Origin: Pacificispira sp002696645
Lineage (GTDB): Bacteria > Pseudomonadota > Alphaproteobacteria > UBA8366 > Aestuariispiraceae
Length of the DNA: 64,000 bases
Assembly (NCBI RefSeq): GCF_048892425.1
Contig: NZ_JBLZHU010000011.1
Coordinates: 1-64,000 of the forward strand
Direction of reading: 5' to 3'
Both the position numbers and the translations under genes were made by a program. Position 1 is the stretch's first letter, and every line of letters begins with the position of its first letter. Positions 52,014 through 60,923 of this stretch are shown here, in pieces. Under the pieces are notes generated by a model that saw nothing but the letters and a program-made list of their open reading frames with translations, was not told where the DNA came from and made no database searches.

Positions 52014-53252
52014 ATGGGAGCCTTCACAGAAGCCGCCCCTGTCCTGGCAGGGCTTGGCGTCCCGACCATTCCGACCAGGGCAGAAGCCCCGCACGTCCCA
52101 AGGGTTAAACATCCCGAAAGCTTGCGGGTCGGAACCATGCAAAAGCTTTTGAACCGTCCAGGGCTGGCAAGCGCCAATGCCGCCATTTTGTGCGGTCCTA
52201 TTTCGGGGATTTCGGTTGTCGATGTTGATTCACCGTATCCGATTCACCACGAAGCCGCCCTGGAGGCTTTCGGGGACACCCCCCTAAAAATATCAACCCC
52301 AAGCGGGGGCGTGCATCTGTATTATCGGCACAACGGCGAAATCAGAAGTATCAAACCTTTTGGCGAGGCTTGCCCCTTAGATATCCTTGGGGGCGGTCTT
52401 GCCGTTCTGGCCCCATCACACCGCCCGTTAAACCCTGAAACGCCAGACAAGAAAGCAGGCGACTATCGCGTCCTAGAGGGCCGTTTAGAGGATTTGCGGC
52501 GTCTCCCCTTTATGAAAGATGCTACCGCGCGCCTAGGCCCCGTCCAGGCCGCGCATATGGACGATATCCAAGTCGGGAAGGTTTTTCGGACGTCTGTACG
52601 CGCGGAAAATACACAACCCGGTGGAACAGGCCGCAACGTCGATCTATTCCATGCCCTTATTCAGGCCGCACACCACGTCCCCACGTTTGACGCGCTCTTG
52701 ATCGAGGCCCGCGCAATCAATGCCAGTTTCACGCCGCCGTTGCCAGACAGTGAAGCTGTGACCGTTGCGCGCAAGGTCTGGCAGTATCGGGAGAGTGGGA
52801 ACCTATGGGGCGGGGAAGCCCGCGCGGCCATGAGTGCGACAGAGTTAAAAGACATTGGCGGTAACAGTGACGCGCTTTGTTTGATGATGCACATACGCGC
52901 CGCGCATGGCTGGCGTGTTGGATCAAAGCAAGCTGAATTCATCCTTGCGAATGCACTAGGGGTATCCCTTGGCTGGTCTGTCCGCCGTTTCAGGAATGCC
53001 CGCGATTGGTTGTCTGACAATAGTTATCTGACTTGTGTTCATCCTGGAGGCAATGGCGCTGGAGACCCGCCGCGCTATCAATTTGGGGAAGGTGTGCAAA
53101 ACGCTCACCAATATAACATACCCCCTTCCCCTTCTCTTAGGATGCTGTCTGATTCTAAAGAACCAAGCCAATCGAAAGAGAAAACGGGGCGTAAGTCAGT
53201 CGGGACGAAACAAACCAAACCCGTCCGAGTCCGGCGCAGCCAATGCCCTTAG
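52014..53252 (+). CDS. Bifunctional DNA primase/polymerase (Prim-Pol)
   Basis: 412 residues. An archaeo-eukaryotic-type primase core: metal-binding VVDVD (70, 72), the STPSGGVHLYY motif (94-104; s-G-G-x-H) and DILGGGLAVLAPS near residue 123. The second half contains a primase-C-terminal-like helical region (residues ~215-265). A region homologous to a helicase is absent, unlike many Prim-Pol replicases of satellites and plasmids. It likely primes or copies element DNA. It overlaps the next small gene by ten bases. Confidence 0.85.
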   Translation: MGAFTEAAPVLAGLGVPTIPTRAEAPHVPRVKHPESLRVGTMQKLLNRPGLASANAAILCGPISGISVVDVDSPYPIHHEAALEAFGDTPLKISTPSGGVHLYYRHNGEIRSIKPFGEACPLDILGGGLAVLAPSHRPLNPETPDKKAGDYRVLEGRLEDLRRLPFMKDATARLGPVQAAHMDDIQVGKVFRTSVRAENTQPGGTGRNVDLFHALIQAAHHVPTFDALLIEARAINASFTPPLPDSEAVTVARKVWQYRESGNLWGGEARAAMSATELKDIGGNSDALCLMMHIRAAHGWRVGSKQAEFILANALGVSLGWSVRRFRNARDWLSDNSYLTCVHPGGNGAGDPPRYQFGEGVQNAHQYNIPPSPSLRMLSDSKEPSQSKEKTGRKSVGTKQTKPVRVRRSQCP

Positions 53253-53515
53253 ACTCTGCAAAAAAAATGGCGGCCTATCGCGAAAGAAAACGCCGGGGCG
53301 AAACCCTTGTGACAATCACGGCAACGCCTGCCTTAAAATTGGCGATGCTTGAATTCGGTATGCTGGAGAAATCCCAGGCCGATGATTCCGCCGTCCTGTC
53401 CAAAGCAATAGAACGGGCACTAGCGGAATATCTGGGATCTGAAACAAAAAAAGCCCGTGCATCCTTTGGGGAGTACACGGGCCGCGCCGCTTCTCTGCAA
53501 CAAAAGCCGCGTTAG
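53243..53515 (+). CDS. Small basic DNA-binding-like protein
   Basis: 90 residues starting MPLDSAKKMAAYRERKRRGE, a basic helix followed by TLVTITATPALKLAMLEFGM and another helix. The layout resembles small ribbon-helix-helix-like regulators of mobile elements. It overlaps the primase 3' end by ten bases. A hairpin with an A-run at 53446-53479 lies inside the gene and would terminate minus-strand transcripts. Confidence 0.55.
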   Translation: MPLDSAKKMAAYRERKRRGETLVTITATPALKLAMLEFGMLEKSQADDSAVLSKAIERALAEYLGSETKKARASFGEYTGRAASLQQKPR

Positions 53516-53594
53516 ACAGACGGAAGGCCCCTTACAAGGAATTTCCAGCTTCCATGTCGGGACACCGTTTGCCGGGCCGGTGCAAGCAACCCAA

Positions 53595-53650
53595 GGCAAT
53601 CTTACAAAAATTGCCGAACCGCGTCACCTGTCCAATGTGTTACCGGTAAC
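53595..53650. promoter_or_regulatory. Two palindromes in the gap before the virion-gene block
   Basis: GGCAAT...ATTGCC (53595-53600 and 53610-53615) and the perfect 12-bp palindrome GTTACCGGTAAC (53639-53650) lie in the 233-bp gap between the replication and virion-associated blocks. They are good operator candidates for late-gene control. The rest of the gap, with a TTGTTT at about 53698, could be a promoter. Confidence 0.5.
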
Positions 53651-53748
53651 GGATTTAAGGGAATTAATACATGCAGGTAAACCGCTTATCAGTTATATTG
53701 TTTATGTCGGAATCGTCGGGGATCGCGCCAACATGAGGAAAGCAGGAT

Positions 53749-54318
53749 ATGAGAAACAGGAAACAGAATTCCGCTTTTGAGCGGTCACAAACGCCGCCCC
53801 CGGATTGCCGCATTCCTCATGGCCCCACCGCGTCCGACAACGCCCTTGATCCGGGGGCGGCTACCCTTCCCGACGAAATCACCACAAGCCTAAAACGCCA
53901 ATTTATCGGCGCATATCTCGGAAACCTGGACCAGCGCGTGAATGATTTGGTGTTCGGGCTTTTGGATCAATGGAGCATTAATCGAGATACGCGAGAACGG
54001 TTATATTGTGAGGGCGTCGCGGCATATGGCGAACATGGCCACGGGAACCCGGCCTATCCAGCGCGTCCAGAACTATCGATTCCCCTGCGCTGGTTGTTAC
54101 AGCAGCCGCCTGAATATCGGCAAGCCCTGGCAGCATTGCAGCCGGACAACGTTGCAACGGCAATCGGCCTGGAGCAAATGGCGGGGCAATGGTCGCTGGA
54201 AACTACAGCACATATTGCGCTGGCAGTCGCAGGCCCTTGGGCCGCCGAAGTCTTACTTGAAAATGAAGATCGAATTGTTCGCGCGGTCCAGTCCCCCTTA
54301 ATCGCTGGCAACGCCTGA
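53749..54318 (+). CDS. Hypothetical protein of the mobile element
   Basis: 189 residues, not recognised. The N-terminal ~50 residues are polar and Pro-rich; the rest is helical, including LDQRVNDLVFGLLDQWSINR, LQQPPEYRQALAALQPDNVA and HIALAVAGPWAAEVLLENED. First gene of the virion-associated block, 19 bp before the next gene. Possibly a structural or accessory protein. Confidence 0.5.
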   Translation: MRNRKQNSAFERSQTPPPDCRIPHGPTASDNALDPGAATLPDEITTSLKRQFIGAYLGNLDQRVNDLVFGLLDQWSINRDTRERLYCEGVAAYGEHGHGNPAYPARPELSIPLRWLLQQPPEYRQALAALQPDNVATAIGLEQMAGQWSLETTAHIALAVAGPWAAEVLLENEDRIVRAVQSPLIAGNA

Positions 54319-54337
54319 AACACGAAAGGACCATCCA

Positions 54338-55537
54338 ATGCAGACCGCAGGCCGATACGTAAAACTACTTGATCCGAACTATGCCGCGCAGATGAACAAC
54401 GGCACTCACGCGGGCGGTTTGGGCTATCTGGCGTCTCAGTTGACGCAGGGCTTAGAGATGGGCAGGCAGCGACAGGAACGGCAGCAGGCGCAAGAGGCCG
54501 ATCAAAAAGCATTCCAAGCCGCCATGCGGGGTTTTCAGGGACAAGGTGCGCCCAACCGGACTTACAGCGACCCAACCGGCGCACCCTTGACGCCTGGAGG
54601 CACCACAGAGCCGCCTAAAGGCTATCAAGGCATGTTCGCCGCCCTGGACGGTCTGACAGGACCACGGGCGCAAGAACTGCAATTCGCCGCACTACAGGGC
54701 ATGGAAAACAACAAGCCAAAGCCAATCACAGCCGCCGATTTGGTGAAAGTACCGGACGGCAACAATGGTTTCCGATATCAGACCGCGCAAGAGGCCCTTG
54801 GACAGCCCGCGTATCAACAGCCCCCTGACATTCAGGTAAAGCTTATGCAGGCAGGCTACCAGCCGGGAACCCCGGAATATCAGCAAGCCGCCCGCGATAT
54901 GTTGTCCAAGCAAGGGGGAGTGACCGTCAACCTTCCGAAGGGTGCAGACGAACTATCGAAACTCGACGCGCAATTTATCGGCGGCATGCGGGAGGGCGTC
55001 CAGAAAATGCGGGAATCCATGCCAGACTTGCAACGGGTCCGCGCCGCCTTGGATCAATTCGGCACGGGTCCGACCGCAAATATCCGCCTGTTCCTTGGCA
55101 GCTTGGCGAACGATTTGGGCTTGCCCGTCGATCCATCCCTGCAAGAGGGCGAACTGATTCAAAGCATTCAGAGCCGCCTTGCGCCTGCCATGCGACAGAC
55201 GGGTTCGGGTTCATCCAGTGACAAAGACGTGTCGATGTTCCTTGCAGCCCTTCCAAACCTTTTGCGAACCCCGGAAGGCAACCGGCAAGTGGTCGATCAC
55301 CTGGAGCGCATCGCCCAACGCAAGGCGCAAGAACTTCAATTCGCGGAAAACTATTATCGCCGGAATGGCTATTCATTGATTGGGATGTATGACGCGATGG
55401 ATCGGGAGTTAGGGCCGGTCTTCACCCCGCAAGACATCGCAGCCATGAATCAGACAGTCCCCCAGGCGCAAGAGGGCTTGCCGCGCATGCCGTCCAATAC
55501 GCCGCCGCCCCCCGAAAATTTTTTCCTAGTGGAGTAA
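54338..55537 (+). CDS. Virion-associated/ejection-like protein, paralogue 1
   Basis: 399 residues. An N-terminal Gln-rich helix (QRQERQQAQEADQKAFQAAM), a Gly/Pro-rich middle, then a ~210-residue conserved half starting GVTVNLPKGADELSKLDAQF. It continues through FGTGPTANIRLFLGSLANDLG and GELIQSIQSRLAPAMRQTGS, and ends in PPPPENFFLVE. The same half occurs in the next gene. The Gln/Ala-rich, repetitive style is typical of internal virion or DNA-ejection proteins of short-tailed phages (inference). Confidence 0.65.
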   Translation: MQTAGRYVKLLDPNYAAQMNNGTHAGGLGYLASQLTQGLEMGRQRQERQQAQEADQKAFQAAMRGFQGQGAPNRTYSDPTGAPLTPGGTTEPPKGYQGMFAALDGLTGPRAQELQFAALQGMENNKPKPITAADLVKVPDGNNGFRYQTAQEALGQPAYQQPPDIQVKLMQAGYQPGTPEYQQAARDMLSKQGGVTVNLPKGADELSKLDAQFIGGMREGVQKMRESMPDLQRVRAALDQFGTGPTANIRLFLGSLANDLGLPVDPSLQEGELIQSIQSRLAPAMRQTGSGSSSDKDVSMFLAALPNLLRTPEGNRQVVDHLERIAQRKAQELQFAENYYRRNGYSLIGMYDAMDRELGPVFTPQDIAAMNQTVPQAQEGLPRMPSNTPPPPENFFLVE

Positions 55538-55542
55538 CGAGC

Positions 55543-56868
55543 ATGCAAGGATATGTGAACCCAAGACTTTTAAACCCCGCCTTAATCCAGGTCGGTCTTT
55601 TGGGAAGCCCGAACGATCCGCAAGTCCAGGGCGGTCTATTGGGCACGACGCAGCAACCCGCAATGGTCCCTGGAGCAGCAGCCCCCCGGCCTATGTCAGT
55701 TGCGCCACAACAGAGCGCAATAGGGTCAATCTTCAATAGCGACCTGCCAACAGCACTAGGCGCAATGGCCCCTTATCTGATTGCAGCCGGGGCACCATCG
55801 ACCGATCCGGGCAACGCAGGCCGAAACATTGGAGCCGCCGCAGGGGCATTGACTGGACAGCTTGCCGCTGGTCGAAACGACCGCCGCCGCACCAATGCCC
55901 TGGAGGGAATGATTTCAGAGGGCGGGTTTACACCCCAACAGGCCGCAATGATTCGCCTGGACCCTGAAACCGGAATGAAGGCCGCAACGTCCGCCGCTTT
56001 CTCCCCTCAGTCAAAGCCCGAACTTGTGAATATGACGCACCCGAAAACGGGCGATACAAAGTCCGTCTATGCCGGGTCCGTGAATGAAGATTTCTATTCA
56101 AAGTCTGGATATATCCGGGCCGGAAACTACAGCCCGTCTAATGATGAAACCAGCTTGCAGCGAAACCTTGAAGCCGCTGGATATGTTCCCGGCACGCCTG
56201 AATTTCAACAGGCCATGACGGACCAGCTTGCAAAGACAAACGGAGTGACTGTCAACCTTCCGAAAGGTGCAGATGAACTTTCAAAAATCGATGCACAATA
56301 CATTGGGGACTTGCGAACAAACGTCCAGAAAATGCGGTCTGTTTTGCCTGATCTGCAAAGGGTCCGACAGTCACTTGATGAATTCGGAACAGGCCCAACA
56401 GCAAGCATTCGCCTATTCTTGGGCAGCCTTGCCGGGGATATGGGGCTTCCCGTCGATCCGTCTTTGAGTGAGGGGGAACTTATCCAATCCATTCAAAGCC
56501 GCTTGGCCCCCGCGATGCGTCAAACCGGGTCCGGGTCTTCATCGGATCGCGATGTAACAATGTTTATGGAGGCCCTGCCCAACCTTATGCGAACCCCCCA
56601 AGGCAACCGCCTTGTGATCGATCATCTGGAGAAGTTGGGCCGCCGTCAAACCCAGGAACTCCAATTCCTAGAGCGATACTATCGCGATAATAATTATTCA
56701 CTCGCTGGAGCCTTTGAAGCGATGGACAAGGCCCTAGGCCCCGTTTTCTCGAAAGAGGAAATCGCAGCAATGCGAACCCAAGATGCGCCAACAAATCAAC
56801 CCGGCACCCTTCCCCGGATGCCGTCCGCCGTGCCCCCGCCCCCCGAAAATTTCTTTTTAGTGGAGTAA
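55543..56868 (+). CDS. Virion-associated/ejection-like protein, paralogue 2
   Basis: 441 residues, starting five bases after paralogue 1. The N-terminal ~200 residues are different (Gly/Ala-rich, with a hydrophobic LGAMAPYLIAAGAPS stretch). The C-terminal ~220 residues are clearly duplicated from paralogue 1: GVTVNLPKGADELSKIDAQY, FGTGPTASIRLFLGSLAGDMG, GSGSSSDRDVTMFMEALPNLM and the same PPPPENFFLVE end. The pair arose by partial gene duplication with divergence of the head region. Confidence 0.65.
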   Translation: MQGYVNPRLLNPALIQVGLLGSPNDPQVQGGLLGTTQQPAMVPGAAAPRPMSVAPQQSAIGSIFNSDLPTALGAMAPYLIAAGAPSTDPGNAGRNIGAAAGALTGQLAAGRNDRRRTNALEGMISEGGFTPQQAAMIRLDPETGMKAATSAAFSPQSKPELVNMTHPKTGDTKSVYAGSVNEDFYSKSGYIRAGNYSPSNDETSLQRNLEAAGYVPGTPEFQQAMTDQLAKTNGVTVNLPKGADELSKIDAQYIGDLRTNVQKMRSVLPDLQRVRQSLDEFGTGPTASIRLFLGSLAGDMGLPVDPSLSEGELIQSIQSRLAPAMRQTGSGSSSDRDVTMFMEALPNLMRTPQGNRLVIDHLEKLGRRQTQELQFLERYYRDNNYSLAGAFEAMDKALGPVFSKEEIAAMRTQDAPTNQPGTLPRMPSAVPPPPENFFLVE

Positions 56869-56873
56869 GAAAA

Positions 56874-59345
56874 ATGGGACAGATCGCGATCAATCCGCAG
56901 ACCGGAAAAGCCAAGCGGTTGGAAAATGGCGCATGGATAGACACGCAAACCGCCCGCAATCCGCAGACGGGCGAAATCCGCGCATTCGATGGTCAAGAGT
57001 GGCGACCCGTCCAGAACACGCAACAGCCCGCACCAATGAACCAGGGGCCGATAGGTCAAGGATCGATGGACCAGGGCGCAATGCCGCAACAAGTCTCGAC
57101 GCCGCCGCGCCCTATGAGCCTTACACCGCAAGATATGGGTCAATCTATGGGGCAGGAAGCCCCGCAACAGGATATGACCAAACGACAGGCCATGCAGGCC
57201 AAGCGCGAAGTCATGCAAGAGCGCAACGCCCCGAAACTGGAATTCCCAGACGCCGGGGAAGTGACAGAGATTCCAGGCATGGGCTTTATGGAGAAAATGG
57301 CCCCAACTCTCAAAATGGGCATGACAACCGACCCGACCGGGAAAGCGAATATCATCGCCCAACACTTCAAAGACGATCCGCGCTTTGAGGGGGCGTTTGT
57401 GGATGCCGGTGGCAATCCGATGATCCGATGGGAAGGGCAACCCTACTATATCAATAAGCCGGGTTTCACGGGGACCGACACCAATGACCTATTAGCAGGC
57501 GTTGCGACCCTGTTCCCCGCTGGATGGGTATCAGGGGCACCCGCAACCGCGCTAGGCCGTGCAGCCGTCGCATTGCCTGCCTATGGAGGATCGGACGCCC
57601 TGACACAGTACGCAGGACGCGCAGCCGGGTCTAAAGAGGAATTCGACCCAACACAGACCGGCGCGACCGCCGCTATCGGTGGCACACTGGAGGCCGCCCT
57701 TCCCCCGCTTCTGAGGGCTGGCAAACGTGCCCTTACACGATCACCCCAAGGTGCAGCACAATCGACCCTGCCACGATACGAAATCCCTTTGACCAAAGGC
57801 CAAGCGGCAGGCGACATCGCGCAAGTGTCGCGAGAGGAAGCCATGCGACAGGGCGCACGCGGTCCAGTCGCACAACAAACAATGAAAGGATTTGAACAGG
57901 CGCAGAGAGAGGCCATAGGAGCCGGGGCCGATAATCTAGAGGATAGGATCGGCGCTGGAATAGGCTTTGATGGGCAATCCATGACGCGCATCGGCACCCG
58001 CCTGGAGGACGATATCACCCGCGCCCGTGACACTGCCAAGGCGACCGCTGATTCAGCTTTTGAAGGATTGAGGAATGCCCCGCCTGTCAGTTTTACGCCC
58101 GACAGTTTCCGGGGCATGGTTTCGGATATGTCCCGCAATTTGCGAAAACAGGGCTTTGATTTGGGCGCGCCCGGAATGGAAGGCGTCCGCCGCGTGATTG
58201 GGCAGGCCGATCATTTTGCAAATATGCCGAACTTGCGCCAAGTGAACCTTGAAGCATTCGAGGCATTGCGCCGCCGCGTCATGACTTCCATGCCAAACAA
58301 TGGCAGCCCCGCCGATGCCGCACTAGGGCAGGTTAAACGGTCTATGGATCAATGGTTAGACGATTCAGTGACCAATGGTCTTATGCAGGGCGACGAAGCG
58401 ACAATTACCGCCCTGAAGGATGCACGCGGCCTATGGTCCGAATACAGGTCCCTATTTGGTGGCAAAGACCCGACCGGGCGCGTCATGAAAAAGATACTGG
58501 ATGAAAGCCTTGCTACGCCGGTTCAGACCGTAAATTACCTTGTAAGCATCACAAAGGCCGGGGATCAATCCATCGCCCGAAACCTTGTCCAGCGCATGGG
58601 GCAGGTTTTCGGCAAAGAAAGCGAACAATTCCGCTTGTTAAAGTCTGCCTATTTGATTGAAGCTTTCACGAAATCCACTAATCAGGGGGTTAGGGAAATA
58701 TCGCCGGGGGCCATACGAAAGAACGTAAATTATCTTTTGGATGGTGACGGTACGGTGATCGCACGGGAATTATTTTCCCCCGATGAAATGGCGGCATTGC
58801 GAACCTTTGCCGACGATGTATCCAAGACCATCACGCCACGCGAGGCGACGAATCCTAGCGGGTCCGCTTGGGCAATAATGCGGGAATTGGTTGATCGTGG
58901 GATTTTGCCTTCATTGGGCACGGGGGCAGCCAATAGGGCAGCCGGGGCCGTGGCAACGCTTCCATTTTCCGGTCTGATTGGGCAGTCCATCCAGAACAAG
59001 ATGGGGGCAGCCGCCGCAACGGACGCCGTTAGAGGTATGCAGCAGGCCATGAATATGCCCTTGGTGTCCGCTGGACTGACAGCAACCGCACAGCGCAGCG
59101 AAACAGGCCAAGAATACGCCGCACAGTTTCAAAACTTTATGCAGCAGGCAATTCAGGGCCAAGGCGACGATAAGACCGGGCCGATGGTCCGCGCCCTTAT
59201 GGGCGATAGCGCACGCCTTCCTTTCCTACGCCAAGGCCAACCACAGACCCCCCTAGCGCAAGCCCTGGCAGGACAAGGGGGATTGTTAGGCAATGCAGGA
59301 ACAGGGCAACCCGAACAGCGCCGAAGGGGGTTACTGTCACAATGA
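56874..59345 (+). CDS. Giant Gln/Ala-rich virion-associated protein
   Basis: 823 residues, largest gene of the element. The first ~120 residues are Gln/Met-rich with direct repeats (QGPIGQGSMDQGAMPQQ). The start INPQTGKAKRLENGAWIDTQ, ARNPQTGEIRAFDGQEWRPV shows an internal duplication of an NPQTG...W unit. A hydrophobic DLLAGVATLFPAGWVSGAPA follows near residue 205. The rest is helical, with ASNPSGSAWAIM-type loops near 660. Size and position suggest an internal virion protein that crosses the host envelope during DNA entry, like the large ejection protein of podoviruses (inference). Confidence 0.6.
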   Translation: MGQIAINPQTGKAKRLENGAWIDTQTARNPQTGEIRAFDGQEWRPVQNTQQPAPMNQGPIGQGSMDQGAMPQQVSTPPRPMSLTPQDMGQSMGQEAPQQDMTKRQAMQAKREVMQERNAPKLEFPDAGEVTEIPGMGFMEKMAPTLKMGMTTDPTGKANIIAQHFKDDPRFEGAFVDAGGNPMIRWEGQPYYINKPGFTGTDTNDLLAGVATLFPAGWVSGAPATALGRAAVALPAYGGSDALTQYAGRAAGSKEEFDPTQTGATAAIGGTLEAALPPLLRAGKRALTRSPQGAAQSTLPRYEIPLTKGQAAGDIAQVSREEAMRQGARGPVAQQTMKGFEQAQREAIGAGADNLEDRIGAGIGFDGQSMTRIGTRLEDDITRARDTAKATADSAFEGLRNAPPVSFTPDSFRGMVSDMSRNLRKQGFDLGAPGMEGVRRVIGQADHFANMPNLRQVNLEAFEALRRRVMTSMPNNGSPADAALGQVKRSMDQWLDDSVTNGLMQGDEATITALKDARGLWSEYRSLFGGKDPTGRVMKKILDESLATPVQTVNYLVSITKAGDQSIARNLVQRMGQVFGKESEQFRLLKSAYLIEAFTKSTNQGVREISPGAIRKNVNYLLDGDGTVIARELFSPDEMAALRTFADDVSKTITPREATNPSGSAWAIMRELVDRGILPSLGTGAANRAAGAVATLPFSGLIGQSIQNKMGAAAATDAVRGMQQAMNMPLVSAGLTATAQRSETGQEYAAQFQNFMQQAIQGQGDDKTGPMVRALMGDSARLPFLRQGQPQTPLAQALAGQGGLLGNAGTGQPEQRRRGLLSQ

Positions 59346-59413
59346 ATAAAATAGGCGAAAATAGAGAAGCGGGCCGCAACCATAAACCGGAATAGAGAAA
59401 GGAATCCCCGTCA

Positions 59414-60109
59414 ATGCCAAGTGAGGTTAAACCGGAAAAGCCTGAAAGGGTTATGGCAAAGCAAGACGCGGAGCGCATTCACCCGCGCGTTAATTTGGAA
59501 AAGAACGATAGAGGCAACCTTACGATATGCGCTGGAACTAAAGAGGATCTGAAAGCGTACTCCAATAGTCTTGTTAAGGCTTTCGGTGCGCTAGACGAGG
59601 AATCCGCCCGGTTCATTCACGGTGGCCTTGTTGGGGCAGTGACTCAGGACTGGCATAATCCAACAGAAACCGAACTGAATGAGCCTCTTGTCCTGGCAGC
59701 GAGTATCGACGCACAAGACCCTATAGAGGGCATGTTGGCCGCCCAAATGGCAGCAACCCATATGCATGCAATGAAAATGCTCGGAAAGATCAACTGTTCC
59801 AAAACAGATGATGGTGTCGCCGCCGCAAGCAATGCCGCCAACAAGCTCTTACGGACCTTTGCAATGCAAGTCGAGGCCCTGAAAAAGCACCGCGCCAAGG
59901 CTTCCCAGACCATCCGAGTTGAACGCTTCTACGTCACAGAAGGCGGGCAAGCCGTAGTTGGTGACATAATTCGACTAGGAGGGGGTAATCAGAAAATCGA
60001 GGATCAAGCCCATGAACCTAGACCGCGTCTTGTCCATGAACAGCGCGCCCCGATGTTTAGCGAAAACCCGGAAAGGGACTTTCTGTCAGTGTCCAGCGAT
60101 AAAGGGTAA
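59414..60109 (+). CDS. Conserved phage-type hypothetical
   Basis: 231 residues. A helical core GMLAAQMAATHMHAMKMLGK, AASNAANKLLRTFAMQVEALK, followed by QTIRVERFYVTEGGQAVVGD and a basic end. Proteins with the NAxKLLRTFAxQVEAL...EGGQAVVG pattern are recurrent neighbours of HGG-motif proteins in proteobacterial mobile elements; role unknown. AAGGA precedes the ATG. Its 3' end overlaps the next gene by about 98 bases. Confidence 0.65.
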   Translation: MPSEVKPEKPERVMAKQDAERIHPRVNLEKNDRGNLTICAGTKEDLKAYSNSLVKAFGALDEESARFIHGGLVGAVTQDWHNPTETELNEPLVLAASIDAQDPIEGMLAAQMAATHMHAMKMLGKINCSKTDDGVAAASNAANKLLRTFAMQVEALKKHRAKASQTIRVERFYVTEGGQAVVGDIIRLGGGNQKIEDQAHEPRPRLVHEQRAPMFSENPERDFLSVSSDKG

Positions 60110-60269
60110 GGGCCGTTGTCGCCTGCATGGCGGCAAATCAACAGGCGCACCCAAGGGCAACACAAACGCCCTGAAGCATGGACACTGGACTAAAGCCGCC
60201 ATTAGGGACCGGGAACACATCCGGGAAATTCTCCAGGCGCACAAGGAAATCATGGCTATGGTCGGATAG
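60012..60269 (+). CDS. HGG-motif protein 1
   Basis: 85 residues (59 to 76 if a later ATG such as 60039 is used). PRCLAKTRKGTFCQCPAIKG, then KGRCRLHGGKSTGAPKGN, the CxAKTRxGxxCxxPxxxGxxRCxxHGGxSTG zinc-finger-like motif with three cysteines and a histidine that could bind Zn. Family role unknown; frequent in phages near packaging genes. It overlaps the previous gene in another frame, which is common for the family. Confidence 0.8.
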   Translation: MNLDRVLSMNSAPRCLAKTRKGTFCQCPAIKGKGRCRLHGGKSTGAPKGNTNALKHGHWTKAAIRDREHIREILQAHKEIMAMVG

Positions 60270-60289
60270 GCCCGCGATAGTTTTGAGAG

Positions 60290-60307
60290 CAATACGCGCA
60301 CGCGCGA
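60290..60307. repeat. CAATACGCGCACGCGCG repeat, copy 1
   Basis: The 17-bp sequence CAATACGCGCACGCGCG at 60290-60306 is repeated at 60882-60898. Both copies sit at the edges of small orphan-like genes in the element. Alternating purine-pyrimidine composition. Role unknown. Confidence 0.55.
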
Positions 60308-60317
60308 GGGAGAGACG

Positions 60318-60542
60318 ATGAAACAAAAGACGGCAATGCAAATCCTAGAGCAAAAATTGCGGGATTCGGGTCTGTATGGTGTGAGGCAGACACCCCGCAA
60401 AAATAGGCCACGGTGCGGGGCAATCACTAAATCCGGCAAGCCATGCCAAGCGCCGCCCGTTTGGGATCAAAGACGAAACGCCCCTCACAATGGAAGGTGC
60501 AAGCTGCATGGTGGAGCGATTGCCCTAGGCATTCCCGCCTGA
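60318..60542 (+). CDS. HGG-motif protein 2
   Basis: 74 residues. An N-terminal helix (AMQILEQKLRDSGLYG) then PRCGAITKSGKPCQAPPVWD and NGRCKLHGGAI, the same zinc-knuckle-like HGG motif as its neighbour, with more spacing before the second half. The C-terminal part lacks the STGAPKGN tail. GGGAGAGACG precedes the ATG. Its 3' end overlaps a minus-strand gene by 18 bases. Confidence 0.75.
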   Translation: MKQKTAMQILEQKLRDSGLYGVRQTPRKNRPRCGAITKSGKPCQAPPVWDQRRNAPHNGRCKLHGGAIALGIPA

Positions 60543-60821
60543 ATCGCAAAACTCAATCGTTATCATCCCCGCGTCTCGCATCTGATATAACCAATCGAGA
60601 GTTTCTTGCTTTTGGGGTGGATACCATCCTGAAATTCGTTTTTTAAATTCTTTCCGCAATTCCGGGCCATAGATCGCCATTAAGCACCGATCCGCTGGCA
60701 GGATATACGGGACTTCCAATTCGGGGCGGTCTTGCCGTTGCTTGGGGGCTTGCTGTTCATCGGCATTCGCGACGAAAGGCAGCAACAGGACCAGGGCGAT
60801 GGTTAGGGCGTGTTTTCTCAT
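60525..60821 (-). CDS. Small secreted protein
   Basis: 98 residues with a clear signal peptide (MRKHALTIALVLLLPFVANA, cut after ANA). The mature ~78 residues are basic and aromatic, with CLMAIYGPELRKEFKKRISG and two cysteines. It is on the minus strand in an otherwise plus-strand array, like other lysogenic-conversion (moron) genes. Function unknown. Confidence 0.6.
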   Translation of the reverse strand: MRKHALTIALVLLLPFVANADEQQAPKQRQDRPELEVPYILPADRCLMAIYGPELRKEFKKRISGWYPPQKQETLDWLYQMRDAGMITIEFCDSGGNA

Positions 60822-60881
60822 AAATTGAAATATAGGACGGAATGATCGGGACCGCTAGAGGGGGCGTAGGGGTTTCTTATC

Positions 60882-60898
60882 CAATACGCGCACGCGCG
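60882..60898. repeat. CAATACGCGCACGCGCG repeat, copy 2
   Basis: Second copy of the 17-bp repeat, 592 bp from the first and in the same orientation. It marks the other side of the small secreted-protein gene, so the repeats bracket 60308-60881 (HGG-motif protein 2 and the secreted protein). Confidence 0.55.
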
Positions 60899-60923
60899 CG
60901 AGAGATTGAGGCTATAGCCTGGA

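Noticed and set aside
59342..59395. A 17-codon ORF overlapping the stop of the 823-residue gene
   Set aside because: Too short, no independent ribosome-binding site, no conservation evidence.
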